27,873 bases of DNA. It comes from Gnetum montanum (Eukaryota > Streptophyta > Gnetopsida > Gnetales > Gnetaceae). The translations under genes and the position numbers were made by a program. The notes below the pieces were generated by a model. It did no database searches. It was not told the origin of the DNA and saw only the letters and a program-made list of their open reading frames with translations. This document shows positions 20,461-27,873 of this stretch, piece after piece; position 1 is the first letter of the stretch; the number at the start of each line of letters is the position of its first letter. Location: contig MNCI01023742.1 of NCBI GenBank assembly GCA_015680685.1, forward strand, positions 1-27,873. Direction: 5' to 3'.

Positions 20461-22356
20461 AATGCTACCTCTTTTGATGGACAACCCTGCTCACTATTTC
20501 GGATCTCCTCCTTTCAACTTAGTTGTGGGGGAGATGGCCACCTATGTTATCCATTCTAGGTCCATAGTTCTTTTTGAATTTTTGTTTTACAAATTTTTTG
20601 TTTTAAACATTCTTTCAAATTTTCTTATTTTTTTCACACCATCATTCATGTTTTTATTGTTTCTTTATTTGCTTGATTTAATTTTATTCATCATCTAATA
20701 AGTGCTCATGATGGTGGATTGAATTATATCATATTGATTGTTAATGTTTGATTTTTACCTTTGAATTATGATGCTGATATGAAGGTATGGTTCTTTTGGT
20801 AAAACAAGCAATGAGTCCACGCCATCCACTGATCCATACAACTCTATAGTCTCCTTTGGTTTGGAACTGTATAGTACCCTTTTTCTACGTAAACTTGTTA
20901 ATGAATTGGTGGCTGGGTATTTTTCAAACTAAGGAAAGACTCAAAGGATGAAAAGGGTGTGACTTCAATGGGATTCAATGCATTGGTGTTGGCCATTCTC
21001 TTGGGTGCTTGGATGCTTTTTTGTGGGTTTTTCGCCATTTTTACATTGTTCAAATATCAAGAAGTTGAGTGAATAAAAATAATTATTTACATGGTGTGGT
21101 TCTCATGCATCAAGAAAAAGGAGAGAAAAAAGAGAAAAAGTTGAGAATTCAAAGCACACCCCTTAGACATAATAAGTAATATGGGCTACAAGCGCTAGTT
21201 ATGGCACTGGAAAGACATGTTACCCATGCCTAAAGGTTCCCTCTAACTAAGGCCCTTTCTTGCTTCCTTCTTCTCCATCACACTCTCCTTGGGATGGTGG
21301 TCACTCTTTGTGGAAGCATTCTTGTTACCTCAAGAGGATGGATTGGCCAAGTGTATTAATGCGAGGTCACTGAATGTCGTTGGTTTGAGACTAGATTTGG
21401 GATGAGTTCTACTTAGTTATCATAACCATGAAATACACAAGGGGCTTTACACAACCTTGTTCTTGGTATTCAATTGCATTCTCTCCTCTCCATCTTTCTT
21501 CCCATTTTCCATCTCATTGTTGATTTTATCATTAGTCCATTCTGGGTTGATGCATAATTTTTCTTTGGTGAATTCTTGTGGGTAAGTTTTTAACTCTTGC
21601 TTTCAAATGACATTCTTAGAGCCTATGGAATGTTTGATTTGTAGGTTTGTCCAGGCATAAAGAGAATGAGCTTGCTTTTGGTAGGACCCACTTGCATATC
21701 TTTTGGTTTGGTTAAGTTAAGTTCTTTACCCTTAGACATTGTTACAATCAAATTCATTTTATATACCCCATTCATGTCATCTAAATTCATTTTTATTGTT
21801 GTGAATACCCTCTTTCCACTACTTCTTGTGTCAAGCTTTCTCTTAATTGTATGGATCTCTTCTATTATTTAACCCATTCGTCAGTCTTTCAACTAATAAT
21901 ATCAAGCAAGAAATCTATCACAATCATAACTTGGCTAGATAAAATCACTGATGAAACAAGGTTTTCAGCCATTATTTATGTATCATATATACTAATCCTT
22001 AGTTTTGTTGTGATTGCAGTGGGAAGCATGGATTGGAAGCAAGACTATCGTTACTAAGAAGGATGCAACCATATCACTAACAAGAGATTGTTCATGATTG
22101 CTGGATCTCTTTTACCTCTCCCTCATTCTTCTATTGCCAAGAAGGATTGGATGTCCTTTGGATCCATTAGTGTTCTTTCCAAATTATCATGAGCACCAAT
22201 TTTGTACATAATTGTAATATTGTATGCTCAGGCACTTTTGTATTTGTTTTTTTTCTCTGTGTCACTCTATATGTTAGTCAAATAAGTCCATATCCCCCTA
22301 ATATATTTTGTAAAGAACTTGTTTCTCTTCTTATATACTTGAGGACAAGTTTTCAT
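20461..22356 (+). other. 3' non-coding region of element B
   Basis: About 1.9 kb between integrase and the polypurine tract, without a recognisable domain. 20570-20720 is T-rich; 20790-20970 aligns with the start of the window in reverse (element A); 21112-21140 is a purine run; 21470-22330 is T-rich with incidental frames (21666-21872, 21851-22057, 22189-22374). Athila elements often carry an env-like frame here; I see none that I can support. The phrase GAGGACAAG at 22341-22349 is the usual marker close to the end of such elements. Confidence 0.65.
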
Positions 22357-22371
22357 TTAGTAATGGGGGTA
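22357..22371 (+). promoter_or_regulatory. Polypurine tract of element B
   Basis: TTAGTAATGGGGGTA directly precedes the TGATGA start of the 3' LTR, with GAGGACAAG just upstream. Element E has the equivalent GGGGGTA in reverse at 26771-26777. Confidence 0.8.
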
Positions 22372-22382
22372 TGATGATAGCA

Positions 22383-22580
22383 GTTACTCTAGTAGTTATT
22401 CTAATTATTAGAGTAGTTACTCTAGTGGTTACTCTAGCAGTTACTCTACTTATTAGAGTAGTTACTCTAGCTGTTACTCTAGTAATTATTCTAGTTATTA
22501 GAATGGTTACTCTAGCAGTTACTTTAGTAGTTATTCTAATTATTAGAGCGGTTACTCTAATTATTAGAGTAGTTTCTCCC
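22383..22580 (+). repeat. U3 array of 12-bp and 21-bp modules (3' LTR of B)
   Basis: Modules from 22383 run 12,21,12,12,21,12,12,21,12,12,21,21 and a partial end. Compared with the 5' LTR there is exactly one additional 12-bp module; the TATA box is 12 bp further from the LTR start (214 against 202). All five 21-mers keep the dyad centre in recognisable form. Confidence 0.9.
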
Positions 22581-22585
22581 AAGCC

Positions 22586-22593
22586 TATAAATA
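22586..22593 (+). promoter_or_regulatory. TATA box, 3' LTR of element B
   Basis: TATAAATA in the same context as 6420-6427. The polyadenylation signal normally about 175 bp downstream is missing in this LTR. Confidence 0.7.
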
Positions 22594-22690
22594 TAGTGCC
22601 CAGACACACAATTGGAAGGAATTCTTTTAGCAATCAAGTAAAAAAACTTTGGTAGTCTGTTTGAAAGTTAGAGTATTTTCCAAGTGCCCA

Positions 22691-22691
22691 N
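22691..22691. other. Undetermined base (N) at the edge of a missing LTR segment
   Basis: A single N inside the 3' LTR of B. The sequence left of it aligns to about 6521 and right of it to about 6742 of the 5' LTR, so the N sits at the break. It may mark an assembly join rather than a real deletion. The only other N is at 248. Confidence 0.85.
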
Positions 22692-23136
22692 TTAATTAAT
22701 AAAATCATTAAATTACACAAGCACGACCACTTCGAGCATGCGTGTAATGCTTGGTAACCTAGTAACAATTAGTGTTTGGTAATCCCAACAATGTTGCACT
22801 AGTTTAGGATGTGTACAATAAGTGGGAATGGATGTAAGTGTTAGGATTAGTTAGAACTTAAGTAATGAGTAGTTAAGTTAAATTAGTCACTTAGTTACCT
22901 CTCTCCTTCCCTACTAGTGCAGGACATAAAAACATAAAAGCTATAAAAATCATATGCCTCAAGCTTACTTAACCATATAATCATGACATATAGGTAAGCT
23001 TGGGAAGACAACAATCAACCAACCCATCCTCGTTTCACAAGGGTGCATAAGCACTTAGTCTTTGGAATTTGACTAGATCATGCATGAAACACTCGTATTT
23101 GTATGGTTGAGCATAAGGGTACCTCGTCGTTCATCA

Positions 23137-23141
23137 ATCAT
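23137..23141. repeat. Target site duplication of element B, right copy (ATCAT)
   Basis: It is identical to 6213-6217. Beyond it, the minus-strand gag of A resumes. Confidence 0.85.
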
Positions 23142-23772
23142 TGATTTTGGATTCATGTTTGGTTCCCCTTTACCAAAGTCAAGAAGTGGAGAGTTTGCAT
23201 GTTGAGAACCCTCAGAAAGAGGTTCCTCATTATCCTTTTGATCTAGTAGGAAAAAGGAGTTAGTGAACTATTTCCCCTTCATTTTTAGTGCTTTTCCTAT
23301 TGTTGATCTTATTTTCATTGTGTCTCAGTGGGACAATAGTCTCGAAAGTCATGATCTTCAATAATATACTCCCTGTGAAGATTCTTGATGCCCAACCTTG
23401 TAAGGGTTTGGAGCAGCATCTTGGGAATATATCAGTTAGGTGGAAATAAAAATTTCCCCTCCATTTCTCACCACTATATTTTTTCATCCTAATGGAGGAT
23501 GTAAGTAAAATTGGGTACAACCTCATTAGGATGAGTGTACACCAATCTACATTCTTGTGGTACTATTAACTTAGAATCATCATGACTAAGAGAAGAAGAA
23601 GATGTTTTTGTTAAAAATAATTTCTCAATGTGCTTGTAGTATAGTTTTGATTAATTATTTGGTATTTAATTATTATTATTTTGAATGATTATGATCTTAG
23701 GATTCGATCCAACAATCATAAATAATATTCACTAAGTCCTAGATAACACATGTATCAAAGTACAAGTCCCTA
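23142..23772 (-). pseudogene. Start of gag and leader of element A
   Basis: On the minus strand this aligns with 7180-7850 of element B. The reading gives VYTHPNEVVPNFTYILH, then EMEGKFLFPP, YIPKMLLQTLTRLGIKNL and later SEGSQHANSPLLDFGKG; B has HPDEYIPKFTFILHQDE, FEGNIMLPP and SMLLHALI at the same places. Stops (for example Trp to stop in the DEKI region) break the frame. 23640-23772 is the leader; the position of the primer site (23771-23754) has decayed past recognition. The coding would continue at 6217 on the far side of B, which proves that B sits inside A. Confidence 0.78.
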
Positions 23773-23774
23773 AC

Positions 23775-23852
23775 ATGAGTGGTGAGTAGACCCTACACCC
23801 AACCATACAAATCATGAGTGGTGAGTAGACCCTACACCCAATCATACAAATC
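23775..23852 (-). repeat. 39-bp tandem duplication in the LTR of element A
   Basis: 23775-23813 and 23814-23852 are adjacent copies with one mismatch (CCAACC/CCAATC). None of the LTRs of B or E has the second copy, so it arose in this copy of A. Confidence 0.95.
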
Positions 23853-24575
23853 ACTAAACATTCACATGTGATCTAGTTGAATTCCATCGACTTATAACCT
23901 TCTAAGCACACTAGTCTCTAGGAAGTAAAACTAACCATTTCAATCTTTATCTTCCCAATTACATTTGTGAAATGCAAACATATGGTTAAGTGCACTTGAG
24001 GTATATGATTTTTATCATTTTTATGTTTTTTATTTTAGGTCACATAAGTGTAAAGAATAATGAATAAAAATAGGATAATTAAATTACTAATTTAATCTAA
24101 CTAGCTACACTTAACTAATCTTAACATAAGCATCCATTCCAACTTTTTGTACACATCTTGAACATGTTTAATGCTACTAGGTTATCAAATGTTAAGCATT
24201 ACTTATATTACCAAGCACCAATCGTATGCTTGAAGTGGTCATGCTTATGTGCTTAATTAATGGCTATTTAATCTAGCTTAACTTAGCTTAATTTAGCTTA
24301 ATTACTTAAAGCATTAAAGGAAACTACATAAAATATTAAATACATAAATAAATAATTAATCTATTTCAAAGTGTTGCAATGTTTATTAGAAAGCTTGTCT
24401 TTATTACCACACACATTGTCATGCTAAAGTACAATAGTGCTTGAATAAAGATCCATACACTCTTTGACTCCTACTGTGGGCACTTAGAAAAATATTCTAA
24501 CTTTCAAATGGCACAACTACAAGAGCTTCGCTACAACTATGACAAAAGATGCCATAAACATAGCAGGTGAGCACA

Positions 24576-24583
24576 TATTTATA
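24576..24583 (-). promoter_or_regulatory. TATA box, LTR of element A
   Basis: The minus strand reads CCTATAAATATG. It is followed at about 178 bp by AATAAA, as in B and E. Confidence 0.65.
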
Positions 24584-24635
24584 GGAAAAAATAGACACTA
24601 CCTCAATGGGGCCACATCAATGTATCAAATCATGT

Positions 24636-24677
24636 GTCGATAAGGGCTTGTCGACAGGGCCCAGTCGACACAACCAA
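24636..24677 (-). repeat. Three 14-bp U3 repeats headed by GTCGAC (element A)
   Basis: On the + strand, units start at 24636, 24650 and 24664: GTCGATAAGGGCTT, GTCGACAGGGCCCA and GTCGACACAACCAA. Spacing is exactly 14 bp. Element E has the same repeat length and GGGGCCTA-like body with GTATAC as the head. Confidence 0.8.
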
Positions 24678-24723
24678 TTTATGAATTATCAAAGTACAAC
24701 TTAAAATCATTTGCTAATTTTAA

Positions 24724-24777
24724 GACTATTGTATTAACTGTGAAATATTGAGTCATAAAGCTAGAGATTGTAGAATG
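24724..24777 (+). pseudogene. gag zinc knuckle of element D
   Basis: The reading DYCINCEILSHKARDCRM contains a perfect CX2CX4HX4C knuckle (Cys codons at 24730, 24739 and 24769; His at 24754). This nucleic-acid-binding motif ends copia gag proteins. No further gag is readable upstream before the LTR of A at 24691. Confidence 0.8.
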
Positions 24778-24809
24778 TATGTTATTCCAAACTATATATC
24801 TACCTATAG

Positions 24810-25592
24810 AAACTTCTTGAGAAATTCAAAATGCATAATTGCAAATCCATTGATATATCCATTGCTAAAGGTGAGAATTTTACCCTTAATAAATATCTAA
24901 AAATTCTCATAGACAAGAAGAAAATGATTTGTGTGCTATATGTTACTGCAATTAGGAGCTTAATGTATATAATTATATGCACTTTACTTAACATATGCTT
25001 TGTAGTAGGGTTGGTTAGTTGTTACCAGTCAAATGCTAGATCTGCATATTGAAAAGTAATTGATACGATTTTAAAGAGGATTATGGACTATATGATTTAC
25101 TATCAAGGATCAGATTTGTGATTTGTGGATTTTAGTGATGTTGATTAGGGCAATGACCTAGATGAATGCAAATCAACATTAGGATATTCTTTCTTGTTAA
25201 ACTATGGCATCATATCTTAGACTAAGAAGAAGAAAACTTGTGTAGTCCTATCCACCATGGAGGCAAAGTTTGTTTCATGTTCAACAAAAATACAAGAAGC
25301 CATTTAGTTGAGTTACCTTCAAGAACTTGGAATAATTAGAGATACATTAGAAATCATGAAAATCCATTATGATAGCATGGAAATAGTTGCATATTTGAAG
25401 GATCCTAAGTACCATGACAAGATAAAGCACAATAATATAAAATATAAATTTATTTGAGAAATAATCATCAAGGAGGAAGTGATCCTAGAACACATTTATA
25501 CAAGTCATATGATAGCAGATCCTTAAACTAAACCCATTCCTAGAGATGTATTTATGGATCATGTTGAAGCCTTGGGGCTACATAGAATTTGA
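24810..25592 (+). pseudogene. Copia reverse transcriptase end and RNase H of element D
   Basis: One continuous frame, about 260 codons, without a frameshift. It begins KLLEKFKMHNCKSID, then AIRSLMYIIICT, FVVGLVSCYQSN, DECKSTLGYSFLLNYGIIS, STMEAKFVSCS, YDSMEIVAYLKDPKYHDKIK, EEVILEHIYTSHMIADP, TKPIPRDVFMDHVEALGLHRI and a natural TGA at 25590-25592. These are the landmarks of the Tnt1/Sto-4-like copia C-terminus. Seven internal stops are present; four fall where the family has Trp (TGG to TGA or TAG), one or two where it has Arg (CGA to TGA). RNase H catalytic positions in the VDFSDVD and STMEA blocks are still readable. Confidence 0.88.
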
Positions 25593-25922
25593 TTACATGT
25601 ATGAGTAATCATTGCTTATATCATGTATTCAGGAATTTTTCATTTATGCACATAGTTCCATTTTCATATGTGGTGTAAGTATTTCTTTTACATGTATGTG
25701 GATCATATGAGTATGTCATTAGGCTTGATTGGTTTACTGACATAAACAATCATCCTTTGGCACTTGTAGATTAGTGAGTAAAGGATGAGATATCTAAACT
25801 ATCATCTTGGTATAGAGACCAATATAAATTCTCTATAAGAAGATTGAATATGAATGATCCCATGATTCATATTATCCTAAAAGTTAAAGTTGGATGCAAG
25901 TTTTTTTTTTTCATAGCATCAT
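25593..25922 (+). other. 3' non-coding or LTR portion of element D
   Basis: A/T-rich DNA after the RNase H stop. It probably includes the polypurine tract and the start of the copia 3' LTR, but I cannot place the LTR start. It ends with a T run (25901-25911) and TCATAGCATCAT, where E is inserted. Confidence 0.5.
25918..25922. repeat. Presumed target site duplication of element E, visible copy (ATCAT)
   Basis: ATCAT abuts the LTR of E at 25923. The second copy would be beyond the right edge. It equals the duplication of B. Confidence 0.45.
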
Positions 25923-26652
25923 TGATGAGTGGCAAGGTATCCCTACACTCAACCATATGAATACGGGCATTCATGCATGATCTAGTTGAACTCCATGGAT
26001 AGGCTAGTTGTGGTATCTAGATCGTTACACGTTGATTGCAGTTCGCTGTCTTCCCACATGGACTAGTATTTTCTTTGTCACATATGGTTTAGTCCAGAGT
26101 GAGGCATATGATGTGATCCTAAACTAATGCTACTCCTAGAGACAATGGAAAATAATCTTGATTAAACTAATAAGCAGTAGGAAATGAAGTCTAAGCTAGC
26201 CTAAGTGTGATGAGCATTCATTCCTTAATCATCTGTACACATCTTGGATCTCATGCATGACTACTACTGGGATTACCAAGTGTAGATCGTAGGTACGCTA
26301 TTGGGTTACCAAGTAGTCACACTTAAATGCTCGTGATTAAGTTGTACTCATTTCGCAGTTAACAACAAGAATAGTAAATGATGGCAAAAAAATATTAACT
26401 AAGAAAATAATAAATAACAATAACAATTAAATAATTAAACTAAGTTAATGTTGCAATGATGAAGTAATCACGATCTTTATTGCCGATCATGTGTGTGTCC
26501 AAGTACATCACACACAAATAAAGGTTTCGTACAATTAAAAGCATCACACTGTAGGCATGCACTGGGAAAATATTCTAACTCTTGTGAGAACAAATTTCAA
26601 GAGTCTGGCTACAACTAATTCCTAAGATGCCTAAGCGTAGTGGGTGCATGCT

Positions 26653-26660
26653 TATTTATA
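26653..26660 (-). promoter_or_regulatory. TATA box, LTR of element E
   Basis: The minus strand reads GCCTATAAATAAGC, the equivalent of the boxes in A and B. Confidence 0.65.
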
Positions 26661-26678
26661 GGCTAGAATAGATGTTGC

Positions 26679-26766
26679 GTATACGAGGCCATGTATACGG
26701 GGTCTAGTATATGTAGCAGGCTTAGTATACGGGGCCTAGTATATGGGGCTTGGTTAACCACGATTC
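26679..26766 (-). repeat. 14-bp U3 repeats headed by GTATAC (element E)
   Basis: On the + strand, units start at 26679, 26693, 26707, 26725, 26739 and 26753; all spacings are 14 bp except one of 18. The best unit is GTATACGGGGCCTA; heads vary between GTATAC, GTATAT and GTTAAC. Confidence 0.85.
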
Positions 26767-26770
26767 ATCA

Positions 26771-26801
26771 TACCCCCGCGACTTAATAACAACTTGTCCT
26801 T
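26771..26801 (-). promoter_or_regulatory. Polypurine tract and end marker of element E
   Basis: The minus strand reads CGCGGGGGTA immediately before the LTR, with AAGGACAAG at 26801-26793. The same pair precedes the 3' LTR of B. Confidence 0.75.
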
Positions 26802-27873
26802 GAGTTAAAGAAAGTGAGGAACAAGCTCAATTGATTACACAGTGGATAGGTATGGGATTATTGACTGACCAAAAATTTATTCATGCCACAATAGATATGA
26901 CAAAAGAAAATTGGGACATAGACAAAAAATTACAAAACTTTGTTGGAACTCATGTGGGTCTTGGTGGTAGTGCCTCCTCCATGGGTGCCTTTCCTTTGTC
27001 CTATGCATCAGGCTTCTAAGATTGATACCATTGAAGAAGAACCTAACGTTTCTCCTCTTCTATTTAAGGATTATGAGCCATCCATGCTGATGTTCCAATG
27101 TTTGATGGAGTTGGCACTTTTCATGGACACGGTAGCTACAGGAACATTTGATTGGCCTTGACATGCCATGCCGCAAATAGCTGTCATTCCTCTTCATAGG
27201 CTCGAGCCCTAACCTCTCCTCCCTTTTCTTGGATAGATTATTTAGTAACAATAGTTTCATGATGGATGCTAAATGATTTCCTTTTTCTCTACATGTTCTA
27301 CATGAGGTCCTTGGCCTCTACCTCCCCTAGGTTGTTTGGTTGCACCTTGAGAAGGTCCTCCTTTTTGTCTTCTTTTAGGGGCCATCCATAATCACATAAA
27401 GATCAATTGTTAGTAAGGCTATTGAGAAAAAGGTTCAATGATTTCCTACCTTACTCATTGTCTTTAATAAATATTGAACTCTTTACTTAGTGTGATTTTA
27501 GAGTTAGAAATTTTTTCAAGGAAGTTGCCCTAAAAGTTTAATGTTAGACTGGTTTGAGGAACGTTTGATAAAATGATGACAAAGAAAAGAATAGATTTGG
27601 CAATGAAGTACTTGGAGGGTATAAGATGATGTGGTGGTGTGCAACAAGTACAAATTCCAAAAGTCACACAAGTGGGTCCTCCCCAAAGTAGGTTCCAACC
27701 TATAATGCCCTTGTGCAATCACACCTTAAAATGTCTATAGGTACTAGAAGGGTTAAATGTAATCTATACCGATGCAAAAAACACACACATGTAGATGCCA
27801 CCTTGATGAGGTATGAAGTCAATGCTACACAAGACACAGGTCACAAATACATGAACAACAAGATGGAATGAAT
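26802..27873 (-). other. Interior of element E next to its 3' LTR
   Basis: About 1.1 kb without RT, integrase or other domains that I can identify. A short frame at 27385-27269 is described separately. Frames at 26831-27161, 27060-27260 and 27516-27722 show no family resemblance and overlap each other on both strands. Confidence 0.5.
27269..27385 (-). pseudogene. Short frame starting MAPKRRQKGG, possible start of an extra ORF in element E
   Basis: On the minus strand an ATG at 27385 opens 38 codons rich in Lys, Arg, Gly and Gln (MAPKRRQKGGPSQGATKQ...) ending in EKKEII and TAG at 27271-27269. Basic, low-complexity beginnings of this kind are seen in the additional (env-like) ORF that some Athila elements carry between integrase and the 3' LTR, which is where this lies. 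Nothing similar is visible in A or B. The assignment is a guess from position and composition. Confidence 0.3.

Larger units (their letters stand above)
6218..23136 (+). mobile_element. Element B: Athila-like Ty3/gypsy retrotransposon, interrupted by element C
   Basis: B is bounded by two direct LTRs (6218-7179 and 22372-23136) starting TGATGA and ending ATCA, flanked by a perfect ATCAT duplication. It has a tRNA-Asp-type primer site after the 5' LTR and a GGGGGTA polypurine tract before the 3' LTR. Interior order on the + strand is gag (7316-8696, continuing at 16742), protease, RT, integrase and about 1.9 kb of 3' non-coding DNA. C (8697-16741) lies in the gag. Without C the element would be about 8.9 kb. 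It belongs to the same family as A and E, but keeps the key catalytic residues that A has lost, so it is a later copy. Confidence 0.9.
22372..23136 (+). repeat. 3' LTR of element B (about 200 bp missing at an N)
   Basis: It starts TGATGATAG after the polypurine tract and ends TTCATCA before the ATCAT duplication. U3 array 22383-22580, TATAAATA 22586-22593. Relative to the 5' LTR, the stretch corresponding to about 6522-6741, including AATAAA, is replaced by about 15 bases around the N at 22691. The block 22848-22978 has only three mismatches to 6890-7020, while the last 160 bases have many more, nearly all transitions. Confidence 0.9.
23773..24691 (-). repeat. 5' LTR of element A (reverse orientation)
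   Basis: Read on the minus strand it starts TGATAATTC (24691) and ends CACTCATGT (23773). It aligns with the LTRs of B: shared TATA block (24583-24576), AATAAA (24405-24400, about 178 bp downstream), CATGACCACTTC-like and GGAATGGATGC-like blocks and the AAAAATCATATACCTCAAG segment. U3 is short (about 108 bp) with three 14-bp repeats. The 3' terminal part carries a 39-bp tandem duplication. The right flank is copia DNA of element D. Confidence 0.85.
24692..25922 (+). mobile_element. Element D: Ty1/copia remnant with internal deletion
   Basis: A + strand copia fragment trapped between the LTR of A on the left and the LTR of E on the right. It contains a gag zinc knuckle (24730-24771), then, only about 40 bp later, the end of RT and the full RNase H (24810-25592), and about 330 bp of 3' non-coding or LTR DNA. 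Protease, integrase and most of RT are absent. Its own left part should lie beyond the left edge of A, outside the window. It is the oldest layer of the nest. Confidence 0.83.
25923..26770 (-). repeat. 3' LTR of element E (reverse orientation)
   Basis: On the minus strand it starts TGATGAATCG (26770) and ends CCACTCATCA (25923). TATAAATA is at 26660-26653 and AATAAA at 26481-26476, about 172 bp apart. The terminal block with GAGTGTAGGGATACC corresponds to GAGCATAGGGGTACC in B. U3 is about 110 bp and nearly filled by 14-bp repeats. Confidence 0.87.
25923..27873 (-). mobile_element. Element E: 3' end of a further Athila-like element of the A/B family
   Basis: The LTR at 25923-26770 is in reverse orientation and is followed on its right by a reverse polypurine tract and an AAGGACAAG marker, so it is a 3' LTR and the interior extends to the right, out of the window. 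The LTR aligns with those of A and B. The visible interior (26778-27873) should be the 3' non-coding or extra-ORF region upstream of the LTR. Confidence 0.8.

Noticed and set aside
20461-22356. env-like ORF of Athila elements in B
   Set aside because: Only short unrelated frames (up to 78 codons) are present, without signal peptide, transmembrane anchor and length expected of such an ORF.
24831-25052. Small gene of 73 codons
   Set aside because: It is the first stop-free part of the copia RT/RNase H frame of D, which continues through stops to 25592.
23773-26770. Reading the two reverse LTRs (of A and E) as the pair of one element around the copia fragment
   Set aside because: The right LTR is followed by a reverse polypurine tract and the left one by gag of A, so they are a 3' LTR and a 5' LTR of separate elements facing away from D; the copia strand is also opposite.
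1-27873. Host protein-coding genes, tRNA or rRNA genes
   Set aside because: Apart from the retrotransposon domains I found no conserved protein, no exon-intron pattern and no cloverleaf or rRNA segment that I could support by reading.

Overview
The window looks like intergenic DNA from a plant with a large, repeat-filled nuclear genome. It contains plant-type Ty3/gypsy (Athila/Tat group) and Ty1/copia retrotransposons in old, mutated condition, and no host gene that I can recognise. A gymnosperm-like genome would fit the age and density of the repeats, but that is an inference; the sequence itself only shows plant LTR retrotransposons.

Layout: the window resolves into a nest of elements, named here A to E. 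D is a + strand Ty1/copia remnant (24692-25922). A is a minus-strand Athila-like Ty3/gypsy element inserted in D: its 5' LTR is 23773-24691, the start of its gag is 23142-23772, and after a large interruption it continues at 6217-1 with gag, PR, RT, RNase H, IN and 3' non-coding DNA; its 3' LTR lies left of the window. B is a + strand element related to A (6218-23136), inserted in the gag of A with a perfect 5-bp target duplication (ATCAT). C (8697-16741) is a + strand, Tat-like, apparently non-autonomous element inserted in the gag of B with a near-perfect duplication (GGCAT/AGCAT). E is a further minus-strand relative of A and B, whose 3' LTR (25923-26770) abuts D and whose interior runs off the right edge.

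State of the elements: no element has an intact polyprotein. B keeps the protease DSGS, the reverse transcriptase FMDDF and a D,D(35)E integrase triad, but has lost the DNA between RT and IN. A keeps the whole PR-RT-RH-IN order but its RT and IN catalytic residues are mutated. C carries gag and a protease-like end but no RT, RNase H or IN in 5.57 kb of interior. D has lost everything between the gag zinc knuckle and the end of RT. Many stops are single transitions (Trp to TAG/TGA, CGA to TGA, CAG to TAG), as expected of methylated, silenced repeats.

The least expected structure lies in the LTR promoters. In B the whole U3 is an array built from two modules of exactly 12 and 21 bp that form a chain of dyads ending at the TATA box, and the two LTRs differ by exactly one 12-bp module. 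In A and E the same position holds 14-bp repeats that start with different palindromic hexamers (GTCGAC or GTATAC). C has a 23-bp U3 repeat (one copy in one LTR, three in the other), a 67-bp array at its inferred transcript start and a 30-bp array in its 3' non-coding DNA. One undetermined base (22691) sits exactly where about 200 bp of the 3' LTR of B are missing.
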